DNA of 64,000 bases, from positions 379,719 to 443,718 of the forward strand of contig NZ_NETS01000007.1 in NCBI RefSeq assembly GCF_002150035.1, read 5' to 3'. Shown here in pieces: positions 9,301-16,130 of the stretch. This stretch comes from Leptospira venezuelensis. GTDB taxonomy: Bacteria; Spirochaetota; Leptospiria; Leptospirales; Leptospiraceae. Positions within the stretch are counted from its first letter, which is position 1; the number at the start of each line of letters is the position of its first letter. Made by a program: the position numbers and the translations under genes. Under the pieces are notes generated by a model. That model searched no databases, was not told the origin of the DNA, and saw only the letters and a program-made list of their open reading frames with translations.

Positions 9301-10941
9301 GAGTTAGATCCTCAAGATAGAAATTATCCGAGGCATTTGGCCTTTTTAGAAAATCGTAAAAAATTAGGACACAGGTTCTCTCCTCTTTCTTTATATTCGG
9401 AGATACATAGTTCTTCCAAGGTTTTGTTCGAGGCCTTGGATACTGAGTTCAGATCTTCTGTTTTGGATCTCCTACGCTATTCTCTTCCAGAGGAAACCGG
9501 AAAGGAAATGGAAGAATTTTTGAATTCATTTGTAGATCTGGAAAAGTCTAAGAAAAATTTTCCAAGACAAGTGAAGATCATGTTGGAGTTTTCAAAAGCA
9601 TATCTTTCCCGAGGAGATCTTGATAAGGTGAAGTATTGGATCTCTAAATCGAAAGGAATTTCAGACGAACTTTACTCTTCCGAAATTGAATTTATTAATT
9701 CCAAAATTTACTATTTAGAGGGCAAAAAGCCTGGCGAAATCTCTGAGTCCGGCTTTTCGGATTATCTTTCCGAATACGAAAACGCTTCTTCTAAAAAATC
9801 TTCCGAATTTGTGGAGTTAACAAATCGTTTTGTTAAGCATCGAAAAAAGAAGAAGTTTAGTCCGTCTGAAAGAAGAGAGCTTAACGATTTTATAACATAT
9901 TTACAGACACTTTCCTTTCAGCAAAATGATTCAGAAACATTCTTTGATCTAGGATTGATCAAGGATAAAATTTCGGGAGTACGTTCTGCTATGTTTGGTC
10001 GTTCAGTTTCTTATTCTGATCTCCCTCTTTTTAATAAAGTGTCATTTGCTTTAGAAGATCGGATCCCTGAAAACCAAGAGTTCCTGGCTCTTATGGACCT
10101 TGGCTTAAAAACTTTCTATATTAAATTTACAAAAGGTAAATCTAAGGGTGATCTTGCTTTTAAGGACAATCGAAGAATAAGGGCTTCCATTTATAAATAC
10201 AACGAAGAAGCAGATAAAGGCGGAGCAGAAGTTTTATTGAGAGAAGCATTGGAAACTGAAATTCGCCAGAATATTCGTCCTGCTAAAAATAAGACCACGT
10301 ATTTGTATCTTTCTTCTTATCATTTCTTGGCGCCTATTTTGCCTAAGTCGGAAGAAGAAATCTATTATGTTGCAGATCCTGAAACTTTGCTTAAAAATCC
10401 TGTACACAAAGAGAAGGAAGAATTCTGGGATGGATTTGGGATCGCAACCAAAGACGATTCGAATTCTCCGGATTGGTATTCTAAATTACTCCAGTTGGAA
10501 AACTTAGAACTTTCTCCTAGGGGAAATCTATCGATCACTCCTTTTCATGTGGTTCGTATCCCTTTGGTAGAAGATAGAGAAAAAGGAATTTTGTTTGGAA
10601 ATCGCTCCATTTCTGAAGCGGAACCTGGAGCTTTGCAAGGTGTTTGGATGTTATCTTCTTCTTTTTTGGAAGGTTTTGGAAATGCTTCTTTAAACTTAAG
10701 AGATTCATTATATTATTTAGGAAAATTCTGGAAAGGCCCAGGGATAGTGAATCTTGGATTTCAGACGGATACTCATAATTCCAGATTTTTAAAAGAGATT
10801 TCTTCCAGAAAGGAAGACTCTAAAACTTCTCTTCGAAATCGTTTTTTGAAAACGATGGAAACTATGAGAGAAGTTTATCCAGTAGATAAATACTGGAACG
10901 GGTATAGATTGTTTACTACATCATTTATTTCGAAAGAATAA
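3349..10941 (+). CDS. giant lipoprotein: TolB-like propeller, TPR array, degenerate CHAT-like C-terminus
   Basis: A 2530-residue predicted lipoprotein. I start it at the ATG at 3349; an in-frame TTG at 3346 adds only one residue. The signal peptide ends at Cys14 or Cys16 (LFLFCNC). Residues ~40-350 carry repeated TolB/PD40 propeller motifs (AISPDGKKLAFVS, WSQDGNTIVYLS, SLSPDGRYLFYTS). From ~360 to ~1600 the protein is helical with many TPR-like pairs (for example LSHMELGEYAQALPYLTEAL). Residues ~1650-1850 and ~2230-2530 alternate strands and helices and end in PVDKYWNGYRLF, like the PYYWAGFVLVG end of CHAT peptidase domains, but I find no clear catalytic His/Cys pair. It follows the DUF1318 gene by 6 bp, so a role with the AsmA-like system (scaffold or sensor in the periplasm) is plausible. 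The propeller and TPRs are clear; CHAT is tentative. Confidence 0.8.
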   Translation: MKRGVLFFSLFLFCNCLVFMPAQRVRPIEFDYGPISKNYFNPENDKPFPLTVQRGNNLYNSTTKDGRYLFYTTGQKGNYDIWFRDLKSSIVVPITEHPSSEYKPAISPDGKKLAFVSEQYDTAGDIVLLEIEPEVWAKKILEGKRFLNDDFEFITNLEYSDISKSDKFSDSDPIWGKDSRVLLFSSDRLTPGTPNLILWDTEGKEKPVLLTRSGAVNPYWSQDGNTIVYLSYSDSREGEIYSLDLTTRKTKRLTNDSYLDFSPSLSPDGRYLFYTSIRSDSDGNRKLDERDNSLIIRLDLSDMKERRLTSGNFSLFDTKYSSFNGGSILFTASYYGTLNIYFLPLSGSIPKASNISAQFELAKEYGKKQSLDDYLLALDSLELYYKEDPLYPVFKAKVLNEKYSIYKKSGKTSEIKKEMNASRLDPKWGFAYVFYLESENKGIPEIKEYFSNIRNHADTQVAGAILEEIGNLEERSGKIDASLNSKQELVARFPGYYNIHEILRNIGALQLKEAKRKDWAIPSTLLQAANESESKTIELRNLYGLFEEQIFVGKSDSEKISLSEKIELSNKIKELSPVLYRFLMYTKASGLSGQGAYVESNSILEPLLKDITPKDPLFLRIHLLRSSNFKGLGSVRYSLESLRTFLENYDHDSGVEISDKEMERFFIYFENLARNYENRSDFFQASLHYFYNTENMFLAKSKSLFQDTVYKDYAIYYQKLMVDTSFKLARSVSEKNASGILGNLNPIEFDPLDKKEGLVYIDQYFEKEKILPRARAFLDLATLYGYAYYLINRSVIRETFYYNSGTMDRIKKEAALRDFKQAEYELRWIIFAEPTYHDAYQLLGWLYQYVDIMKSRKPNDKEPADEDKYKDEYSKYFPEKNFEENIELYSQILELLGENFHNKKALSDLRLNLGNNYFLLKNYPKADEQYSLVESYSNYIISKAQFEDYRQKAVFLFNSARASMYMSKYGDAVRKLKTASDLYSKNEFLQLYSGTDYAKNLQSYREKLTLLRTLTGLSHMELGEYAQALPYLTEALELNDPSKLVDPINIRNALAISYQKLGYISKSEENLKEAEKEASSRTTLWLPKKVSPKFWESVWDSIWDIVFDTVLPDSVRISGSGRFPEAIPPVFQPLLSSGIRVNNLVLEQNYRLAAEETNKRLEYASKKGLRKTLAGQLIQSQSYADLGFFQYKRNEFEKAKLAFLEENEFLKDSANLVGKSTSSFKRYLYSLFASIEATDQKDPISHSEELSEALKELNKFKRESMENCLSSWSEDLLEGNLVCSEAFYKQYYDFDILKATVLYYLGEENFKKGEWLEGFEKLGISSSLLETPSGLPKEIVGLSKDPFQRKERVFHFLSRASVLYRLGDLEKAEECLKAAEEMANVFYFGAELIQTWVLQARLDLNSKKPDKAKVKLSKAEELLKKQFHLISDNKSFLLRDLYETKIRAELDSGSTNTAFNDWTRLQRLLNFRNFQKGNWEFREARTEYVKFESDWKYYKNTYSKYQFALETRGDIKREELALVQAASQVSKSLEVLRSKFPKKAAFLDPFGIVAEDVIKQNETEIRLLESKGSIFARIKTVSSLRFQNFENESKAESWIKSNFENSGRSLILDPGNTSIGEKLGSQIPGISFKLSSSVLNRDERTPKVISSFLPIAGWNYRKIDSDSWTDILEDTDVLISPFPDLKGDSAFGERKKDVMELREIFSREHRIGAVIFTYSEKPSWHQIIKAFTGLSGSGVNLMYLCPGETCIKESLEEIFTGKTSNTAIRFGRALERSENRNVEAERLFAKSRKDERISDSSEVFSGLHKARSYAEPNSSLALKIESDLLRAYHRSKPDSSLDKIFSLRYENRDLNSQKELGLNLCLSRLLETEYKDCGEISLPETKNEIINGILTLKEGKFPGNSLNTNISVDRYDPFLFRLKVSNLALEAYYPDLASSQLELAKQFISSGSDLEIWKKMEERIRKEKALLEEEEDWFENSNQIELDPQDRNYPRHLAFLENRKKLGHRFSPLSLYSEIHSSSKVLFEALDTEFRSSVLDLLRYSLPEETGKEMEEFLNSFVDLEKSKKNFPRQVKIMLEFSKAYLSRGDLDKVKYWISKSKGISDELYSSEIEFINSKIYYLEGKKPGEISESGFSDYLSEYENASSKKSSEFVELTNRFVKHRKKKKFSPSERRELNDFITYLQTLSFQQNDSETFFDLGLIKDKISGVRSAMFGRSVSYSDLPLFNKVSFALEDRIPENQEFLALMDLGLKTFYIKFTKGKSKGDLAFKDNRRIRASIYKYNEEADKGGAEVLLREALETEIRQNIRPAKNKTTYLYLSSYHFLAPILPKSEEEIYYVADPETLLKNPVHKEKEEFWDGFGIATKDDSNSPDWYSKLLQLENLELSPRGNLSITPFHVVRIPLVEDREKGILFGNRSISEAEPGALQGVWMLSSSFLEGFGNASLNLRDSLYYLGKFWKGPGIVNLGFQTDTHNSRFLKEISSRKEDSKTSLRNRFLKTMETMREVYPVDKYWNGYRLFTTSFISKE

Positions 10942-10945
10942 ACTA

Positions 10946-11093
10946 TGTTGGAACTCCAACACAGAGATTGAGATTGCCCCCACCCTGGTTCGGGTGGGGG
11001 GAGTGGCTCGTGGGAGAGCGTTATCCGCATATATCACAAAAATAGCAACTCCGCAACTAAATTTTGGATCCTACTTTTGTTGGAATTCCAACA
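10946..11093. repeat. palindrome-bounded intergenic repeat, copy 1
   Basis: An element of about 148 bp between the giant lipoprotein gene and the convergent aminopeptidase gene. It begins with TGTTGGA-AC-TCCAACA (10946-10961) and ends with the perfect palindrome TGTTGGAATTCCAACA (11078-11093). Inside is a 9-bp-stem hairpin CCCCCACCC/GGGTGGGGG (10977-11000), then GAGTGGCTCGTGGGAGAGCG and an AT-rich stretch. The same order of parts occurs at 24759-24908, so it is a dispersed repeat. It has no coding capacity for a transposase. The G-rich hairpin could also end transcription of the 3349 gene. Confidence 0.7.
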
Positions 11094-11105
11094 TCCAAAA
11101 CGGAA

Positions 11106-12182
11106 TCACTTCTCCTCCAATAGTGCCTTCCTCTCTTCTGCGCTCTTCTCTTTCAGCTTTCTCATCTCTTCATGGAATTTGGAGAAATCTTTCCCCACTT
11201 CCTCGAATCTTCGTTTAAAATATCCTGACCCAGAATTATATCTTAGCATTCCAATAAAGTCTTCGTTATTCCAATCTTTTTCAGCGAGCTTTTTGGAATT
11301 GATCTTAGTCCATTTTGTTTGTAAGATCTTTTTTCGAAAGTTGGAAATGATCTCCGCTTTTTTCGCACGGAGGACATCTTCTACGCCACCTTTTGAATAT
11401 GCGGTCTTGAGTAAATTTGCAGTTTCTATAATTAAATTTTTATAAAGTTTAGTTTCTTCTTCTGATCTTTTTCTTTCTTCTAAAAGTTTTGAGCCACCGA
11501 TCTTTAAAACATATTCGTCCGAACCTTGGTCTTCTACAAAACTCGCATAACTTTCATTAAATAAAGTATCGCCAGGGAAATATACTGTAGCGTGAGCCAT
11601 TTCGTGGATTACAATCGAGGCTAGATCTCCTGGATCTTCGTAAAGTTGAGAAGAAAATAACGGATCTTCGAACCATCCCAAAGTAGAATACCCTGCAGTG
11701 ATACGTATTCTCGTATCGAAGCCTTGTTCTTTCAGGGACTGTTCTTCTTCTTTTGCTTTTTCTAATAGGAAATATCCTTTGTAAGGAACTGTTCCTGCGA
11801 TCGGGAACCACCAAGTATAGGATTCGAATTTTAAAGGATGGCAAGCGCTTACATGCCAACCAATTGCAGGTCTGTCCAATTGAACAAAACTTTTAAATCC
11901 ACCTTCAGGAGAGAGAGCCAGTTCTTGGACTCCGAAATCTCTGATCTTCTCCACTTCTTTCAATTTTGTCTTGGTGGTCTCAGGTATTTCAGGATCACCT
12001 AAAACTTCTGAGATTGGTTTTCTTTGTAGTAATATCTTAGCCTGTTCTTTTCCAAGATGATAGAGATAGGGAATACATCCTTGGCCGGAAAAGAATAGAA
12101 AAAATAAAACAGGTATGCCGGAAAAGAATCGGAGTCGACGATTCTTTCCGTTAGGTAGAAGGTGGGTTGAGTCTGATTGCAT
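11106..12182 (-). CDS. putative aminopeptidase lipoprotein (Aminopep/PF10023-type zinc peptidase)
   Basis: A 358-residue protein if it starts at the ATG at 12182; the frame stays open to 12296, but the signal peptide fits the later start. Hydrophobic residues ~19-35 end at Cys36 (FFSGQGC), a lipobox-like site. The metalloprotease motif HEMAH is at residues 193-197, with a downstream Glu in NESYASFVEDQG (~210) as probable third zinc ligand. The region upstream (GYSTLGWFEDPLFSSQL) is characteristic of bacterial 'predicted aminopeptidases'. The C-terminal third is Lys/Glu-rich helix. The gene is divergent from the HtrA-like gene, and their start codons interlock in one CATG, so one or both starts, and the promoters, may differ from those given. 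Family call good; substrate unknown. Confidence 0.88.
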   Translation of the reverse strand: MQSDSTHLLPNGKNRRLRFFSGIPVLFFLFFSGQGCIPYLYHLGKEQAKILLQRKPISEVLGDPEIPETTKTKLKEVEKIRDFGVQELALSPEGGFKSFVQLDRPAIGWHVSACHPLKFESYTWWFPIAGTVPYKGYFLLEKAKEEEQSLKEQGFDTRIRITAGYSTLGWFEDPLFSSQLYEDPGDLASIVIHEMAHATVYFPGDTLFNESYASFVEDQGSDEYVLKIGGSKLLEERKRSEEETKLYKNLIIETANLLKTAYSKGGVEDVLRAKKAEIISNFRKKILQTKWTKINSKKLAEKDWNNEDFIGMLRYNSGSGYFKRRFEEVGKDFSKFHEEMRKLKEKSAEERKALLEEK

Positions 12183-13281
12183 GAATATTCGTCTTCCTAA
12201 AATCGTATGGATCAATATCGGACTTTTGGTTTTATTCCTGTTCGTCCTTATTCTTCCCGGAGAAGGAGGTTTGTCCTCCTTTTTCCGCGGCAGCAAACCT
12301 CTTGGTTATTCCGACCAAAAAGCCGGGATCCAATTACAGAATGCTTTTCGAAATGTTTATAACTCTTCAAAGGATTCCGTAGTTTCTATTCGAACCAAAA
12401 AAACAGAAGCGATTACAAGCCCTTACCAATATTTCGATTATCGAACAGAAAAACTTTCCTCTTTCGGGAGCGGATTTCTCATCCACGAAAAAGGATACGT
12501 TGTCACAAATTTTCATGTGATCTCTGATGCGGAAAGTATAGAAGTGATCGCTTCAGATGGTAGTGTTTTCCCAGCTAAATTTGTGGGAAGCCATGAAAGA
12601 GCGGATATTGCTCTTCTCAAAATTAAAGAGGGAAGTGGGCTCAAACCTGTATCCTTCGGTGATTCCGACAAAATAGAAGTCGGCGATTGGGCGATCGCAA
12701 TCGGCTCTCCTTTCGGTTTGGAAAGATCTTTTTCAGTTGGCGTAGTTTCTGCAAAGTATAGAGAAGATTTGGATGAGACCGGACAGACCCATATCCAAAC
12801 GGATAGCATGATCAACCCAGGTTCCAGCGGCGGGCCACTTCTCAATATTTACGGAGAAGTCATCGGGATCAATCGTTTGATCCGAAGCGACTCAGGTAGG
12901 AACACCGGCATTGGTTTTGCCATTCCAATGAATTATGCCAAAAAAATTATCCAGCTCATCGAAGAGAATAAGGGGAGGATTATCCGTCCTGCCACCTTGG
13001 GTGTGATGGCCACAGTTCCACTTCCGGATCATAGAAAGACTCTCGGAATTCCTGCGGATTGGAAGGGAGTTCTGGTATATGATATGGATCCAGGTTCTTC
13101 CGCAGAAAGTTCCGGTTTGAAACGATATGACTTCATTATGGAAGCAAACGGAGTCCAAGTTAAAAATATTAATGATCTGAGGGAACAGGTCGGAATAGTA
13201 GGATTAGGCGGCAGGTTAAAACTTAGGATCTACAGGGAAAAAAACCTGGAAGAACTGACCGTTCGATTGATACAGAAATAA
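12181..13281 (+). CDS. HtrA/DegS-like trypsin-type serine protease with one PDZ domain
   Basis: 366 residues from the ATG at 12181, chosen because a single membrane helix (residues ~9-26) then starts almost at once; the frame is open back to 12115. The protease domain has the catalytic triad His112 (TNFHV), Asp142 (ERADIALLKI) and Ser216 (NPGSSGGP). One PDZ domain fills residues ~275-366. A membrane anchor plus a single PDZ is the DegS/HtrA-like arrangement, so it is probably a periplasmic quality-control or stress-signalling protease facing away from the cytoplasm. It is followed 25 bp later by an aminotransferase gene. All key residues are intact. Whether it works like DegS in sigma-factor signalling cannot be read from the sequence. 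Confidence 0.92.
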   Translation: MNIRLPKIVWINIGLLVLFLFVLILPGEGGLSSFFRGSKPLGYSDQKAGIQLQNAFRNVYNSSKDSVVSIRTKKTEAITSPYQYFDYRTEKLSSFGSGFLIHEKGYVVTNFHVISDAESIEVIASDGSVFPAKFVGSHERADIALLKIKEGSGLKPVSFGDSDKIEVGDWAIAIGSPFGLERSFSVGVVSAKYREDLDETGQTHIQTDSMINPGSSGGPLLNIYGEVIGINRLIRSDSGRNTGIGFAIPMNYAKKIIQLIEENKGRIIRPATLGVMATVPLPDHRKTLGIPADWKGVLVYDMDPGSSAESSGLKRYDFIMEANGVQVKNINDLREQVGIVGLGGRLKLRIYREKNLEELTVRLIQK

Positions 13282-13306
13282 TTTTTCTAAAATCATAAGG
13301 CTAGAC

Positions 13307-14611
13307 ATGAGAAGAAATATCGTTCATAGCGGTGCTGATGCTCTCATTTACGAGATCCGTCAGATCGTAGGAGTCGCTAAAAAGTTAGAAGCTCTCGGAG
13401 TTCCGATTACGTACGAGAATATCGGGGACCCCATCCAAAAAGGAGAAAAGGTCGCTCCTTGGATGAAAAAAATTGTATCTGATCTGATCCTCGAAGACAA
13501 GTCCTGGGCCTATACGGCTACGCAAGGATTTGAGAAGACCAGAAATTTTTTAGCGGACAAAGTGAACGAAAGAGGCGGGGCCCAAATCACCGCCGATGAT
13601 ATTTTATTCTTTAATGGACTCGGTGACGCAGTCGCTAAAATTTTCGGTTTCTTAAGAAGAGAGGCTCGAGTTATAGGACCAAGTCCAGCATATTCTACTC
13701 TTTCTTCTGCGGAAGCGGCTCACTCCGGTTATGAGCATATGACCTATAACTTAAATCCTGAGCAGGGGTGGATGCCTGATCTGGAAGATATAGAGAACAA
13801 GGTCAAATATAATGACTCGATTGCAGGTATTCTTTTGATCAATCCGGACAATCCAACCGGCGCAGTATATGATAAAAATGTAATGCGTGAGATAGTTAAG
13901 ATTGCGGAAAAATATGATGTAATGCTTATCTGCGATGAGACTTATGCTCATGTGAATTATTCCGAAACCGGAACCATTCATCTTTCAGAAGTGATCGGAA
14001 ATAAGGTCCCTGGAATGGCGCTTCGTTCTGTGTCCAAAGAATTTCCTTGGCCGGGTGGAAGATGCGGCTGGTTGGAGATATTTAACAAGGATAAAGATCC
14101 TGTTTTTGCACGTTATGTAAAATCTCTTTTGGATGCTAAGATGTTGGAAGTATGTTCTACCACTCTTCCTCAAATGTCAATTCCTGAAGTTTATTCCCAT
14201 CCTCAGTTTCTTCCTCACTTAAAAGAAAGAAATGAAAAGTTCAAGAAGAAGGCAAAACTTGCAACCGACTCTTTTAAAGGACTGAAAGGTGTTACAGTTG
14301 TGGAACCTAAGGGTGCATTCTATCTTACTGTTGCATTTGATAAGGGAATTTTGGGAGATAAGATGACTCTTCCTATTTCCAATTCTAAGGCAGAAGAATT
14401 TATTCGCCCTCTACTTGGAAATTGTGCTCCAGATCGTAGATTTGTGTATTATCTTCTGGCATCTACAGGTATTTGTGTGGTTCCACTTTCTTCTTTCTGT
14501 ACGGATAGGGATGGTTTTAGGGTTACTCTTCTGGAAGAAGACGAGGAAAAATTCCGTTGGATCTATAATACTTTAAGAAAGAGTATAGAGGACTATACAG
14601 CGTCCGTTTAG
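13307..14611 (+). CDS. class I/II pyridoxal-phosphate aminotransferase
   Basis: 434 residues with the fold-type I aminotransferase signature. NPDNPTG at 179-185 and the PLP ring-binding Asp210 (LICDETYAHV) are clear. The Schiff-base lysine is Lys244 in SVSKEFPWPGGRCGW, followed by the glycines and Arg typical of the class. The N-terminus (GDPIQKG, AYTATQGFEKTR) binds cofactor and substrate in relatives. The length is slightly above the ~400 of AlaA/AspC. Substrate specificity cannot be fixed; alanine-type, tyrosine-type or MalY-type enzymes share these motifs. murI begins 3 bp after the stop, so the two are co-transcribed, which would suit an amino-acid / cell-wall precursor role. Confidence 0.9.
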   Translation: MRRNIVHSGADALIYEIRQIVGVAKKLEALGVPITYENIGDPIQKGEKVAPWMKKIVSDLILEDKSWAYTATQGFEKTRNFLADKVNERGGAQITADDILFFNGLGDAVAKIFGFLRREARVIGPSPAYSTLSSAEAAHSGYEHMTYNLNPEQGWMPDLEDIENKVKYNDSIAGILLINPDNPTGAVYDKNVMREIVKIAEKYDVMLICDETYAHVNYSETGTIHLSEVIGNKVPGMALRSVSKEFPWPGGRCGWLEIFNKDKDPVFARYVKSLLDAKMLEVCSTTLPQMSIPEVYSHPQFLPHLKERNEKFKKKAKLATDSFKGLKGVTVVEPKGAFYLTVAFDKGILGDKMTLPISNSKAEEFIRPLLGNCAPDRRFVYYLLASTGICVVPLSSFCTDRDGFRVTLLEEDEEKFRWIYNTLRKSIEDYTASV

Positions 14612-14614
14612 GAT

Positions 14615-15388
14615 ATGAAAAACGATAAAGAAAGAGTTCCTAAGATCGGAGTAATGGATTCCGGAATGGGAGGACTTTCCGTTCTTAAGGAACTCTTAGA
14701 ACTTCCGTATTCTGCAAACTTTATCTATTATGGAGATCTTGCAAATGCTCCTTATGGGGAGAAGAAGACTTCCGAAGTTTTGGAACTCACTCGCAATGTA
14801 TGTAATATTTTCTTAAAGGAAGAAGTAGATGCAATCCTTCTTGCATGTAATACCGCAACCTCAGCTTCTGCTTCTAAATTAAGAGAAGAATTATCCGTAC
14901 CAGTATTTGGTATGGAACCTGCAATCAAACCTGCACTTCTTTCCCATCCTGGTGAAAAAATTGCGTTACTCGCTACTTCAGTCACTCATAGGGAAGAAAA
15001 ATTGCAGGACTTAAAGTCCGAATTAGGCGCGTCCGAAAGAGTAGTTCACTTGAATTGTGACGGTCTTGCTACACTAGTGGATCAAGGAAAATGGGAAGAA
15101 GCAAAACTTCTTCTCAAAAACATATTACAAGTCCCTAAAGAACAAGGGATCCGTGCGCTTGTGTTGGGATGCACTCATTACGTATTTCTGAAAAACGAAA
15201 TCAAAGAGCTCTATCCGGAAGCAATTCTACATGATGGGAACCTCGGTACCGTCCGCCATTTAGTCAGATCTCTTCATTTGGATGAAAAACAAGGTCATCC
15301 GAATTACAATCTGTTCTTTTCTTCCTCGGTAAACATAAAGGAAACGGAAGGTATAGCCTACCAGTTATTACAAAAAGTATCCCCATAA
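14615..15388 (+). CDS. murI: glutamate racemase
   Basis: 257 residues, the usual length for MurI, which converts L- to D-glutamate for peptidoglycan in the cytoplasm. The substrate-binding start GVMDSGMGGLSVLKEL (12-27) and YYGDLANAPYGEK (38-50) are typical. The two catalytic cysteines are Cys78 in LLACNTATS and Cys186 in LVLGCTHY, with His188 beside the second. The gene starts 3 bp after the aminotransferase stop and is probably in that operon. A lipoprotein gene follows after 77 bp with long T runs. Nothing is missing. Confidence 0.96.
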   Translation: MKNDKERVPKIGVMDSGMGGLSVLKELLELPYSANFIYYGDLANAPYGEKKTSEVLELTRNVCNIFLKEEVDAILLACNTATSASASKLREELSVPVFGMEPAIKPALLSHPGEKIALLATSVTHREEKLQDLKSELGASERVVHLNCDGLATLVDQGKWEEAKLLLKNILQVPKEQGIRALVLGCTHYVFLKNEIKELYPEAILHDGNLGTVRHLVRSLHLDEKQGHPNYNLFFSSSVNIKETEGIAYQLLQKVSP

Positions 15389-15465
15389 CAGGTGGAAATT
15401 TTTTTCCTACAGCCTTTTTTTTTAGTTCCCGGTCTAGGTGCTTTGTATTAGCTTTATGAATCCGT

Positions 15466-16077
15466 ATGAACTCTATATCCATCTCAAAGTTAGTTACGAT
15501 CCTATTAGTTCCGAGCTTGTTCTTCTTCTGCAAACCTAAAGAAGAGGAAACTACGGATGCAATCGTCTCCTTTATCGTAGGAAAAGCGACTGCGGAAAAA
15601 GCAGGCTCCGTTCTGAAAGCAAGTGATCGTGTTATTGAATCCGAAATCGTAAAAACGGATAAGGATGCTACCTTGGATCTAACCACTACTCTAGGGACAG
15701 TTCGTCTCTTAGGTGGTTCAGAGGCTTCCATCGCGGCATTGAGAGCGGATCAAAATTATATTAAGATCAACTCAGGCAATATTTTGGTAAAAGTAGCCAA
15801 ACTGAAAAAGAACGAATCTATCTCTATCGATACTCCAACCGTAGTAGCTGCTGTTAGAGGAACCCAATTTTGGGGCCAAGTGAATCCTGCTAACGAAACA
15901 GGAACATTTGCAGTGAGAGAGGGGAGTGTTCAGATCACAAGAAAGGACGACGAGGCACGAGTTTTGGTAAAAGCTGGAGAAGCTGTCGACTTAGGACCTG
16001 GGATTAAGGCCCTAAAAGTTCGCCCTGCAGCTGCCGGTGAGCTCTCCGCAATGGAACAAATCGATCAAATGAAATAG
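15466..16077 (+). CDS. FecR-domain lipoprotein
   Basis: 203 residues. The signal peptide ends at Cys22 (SLFFFCKPKEEE), fitting a lipoprotein whose charged start would keep it tethered. Residues ~35-185 form a FecR-like beta domain: the hallmark TVVAAVRGTQFWG is at ~124-136, followed by VREGSVQI and VKAGEAVDLG. In FecR proper this domain reads transport signals for a sigma factor; in spirochaetes stand-alone FecR lipoproteins are common and their role is not settled. It has no adjacent sigma or TonB gene. purM follows 53 bp downstream on the same strand but is probably independent. Confidence 0.88.
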   Translation: MNSISISKLVTILLVPSLFFFCKPKEEETTDAIVSFIVGKATAEKAGSVLKASDRVIESEIVKTDKDATLDLTTTLGTVRLLGGSEASIAALRADQNYIKINSGNILVKVAKLKKNESISIDTPTVVAAVRGTQFWGQVNPANETGTFAVREGSVQITRKDDEARVLVKAGEAVDLGPGIKALKVRPAAAGELSAMEQIDQMK

Positions 16078-16130
16078 CTTTTTTTCTGGGCATTAGATCC
16101 GATTCGGGAATTCTGTTCTGGAGCGGGTCC

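Noticed and set aside
10994..11445. Two plus-strand frames at the 3' end of the aminopeptidase gene
   Set aside because: They run through the palindrome-bounded repeat and the antisense of the aminopeptidase, whose HEMAH motif and signal peptide make it the real gene.
15264..15731. 155-codon minus-strand frame across the end of murI and the FecR gene
   Set aside because: Overlaps two well-supported genes and its product is of low-complexity, antisense-type composition.
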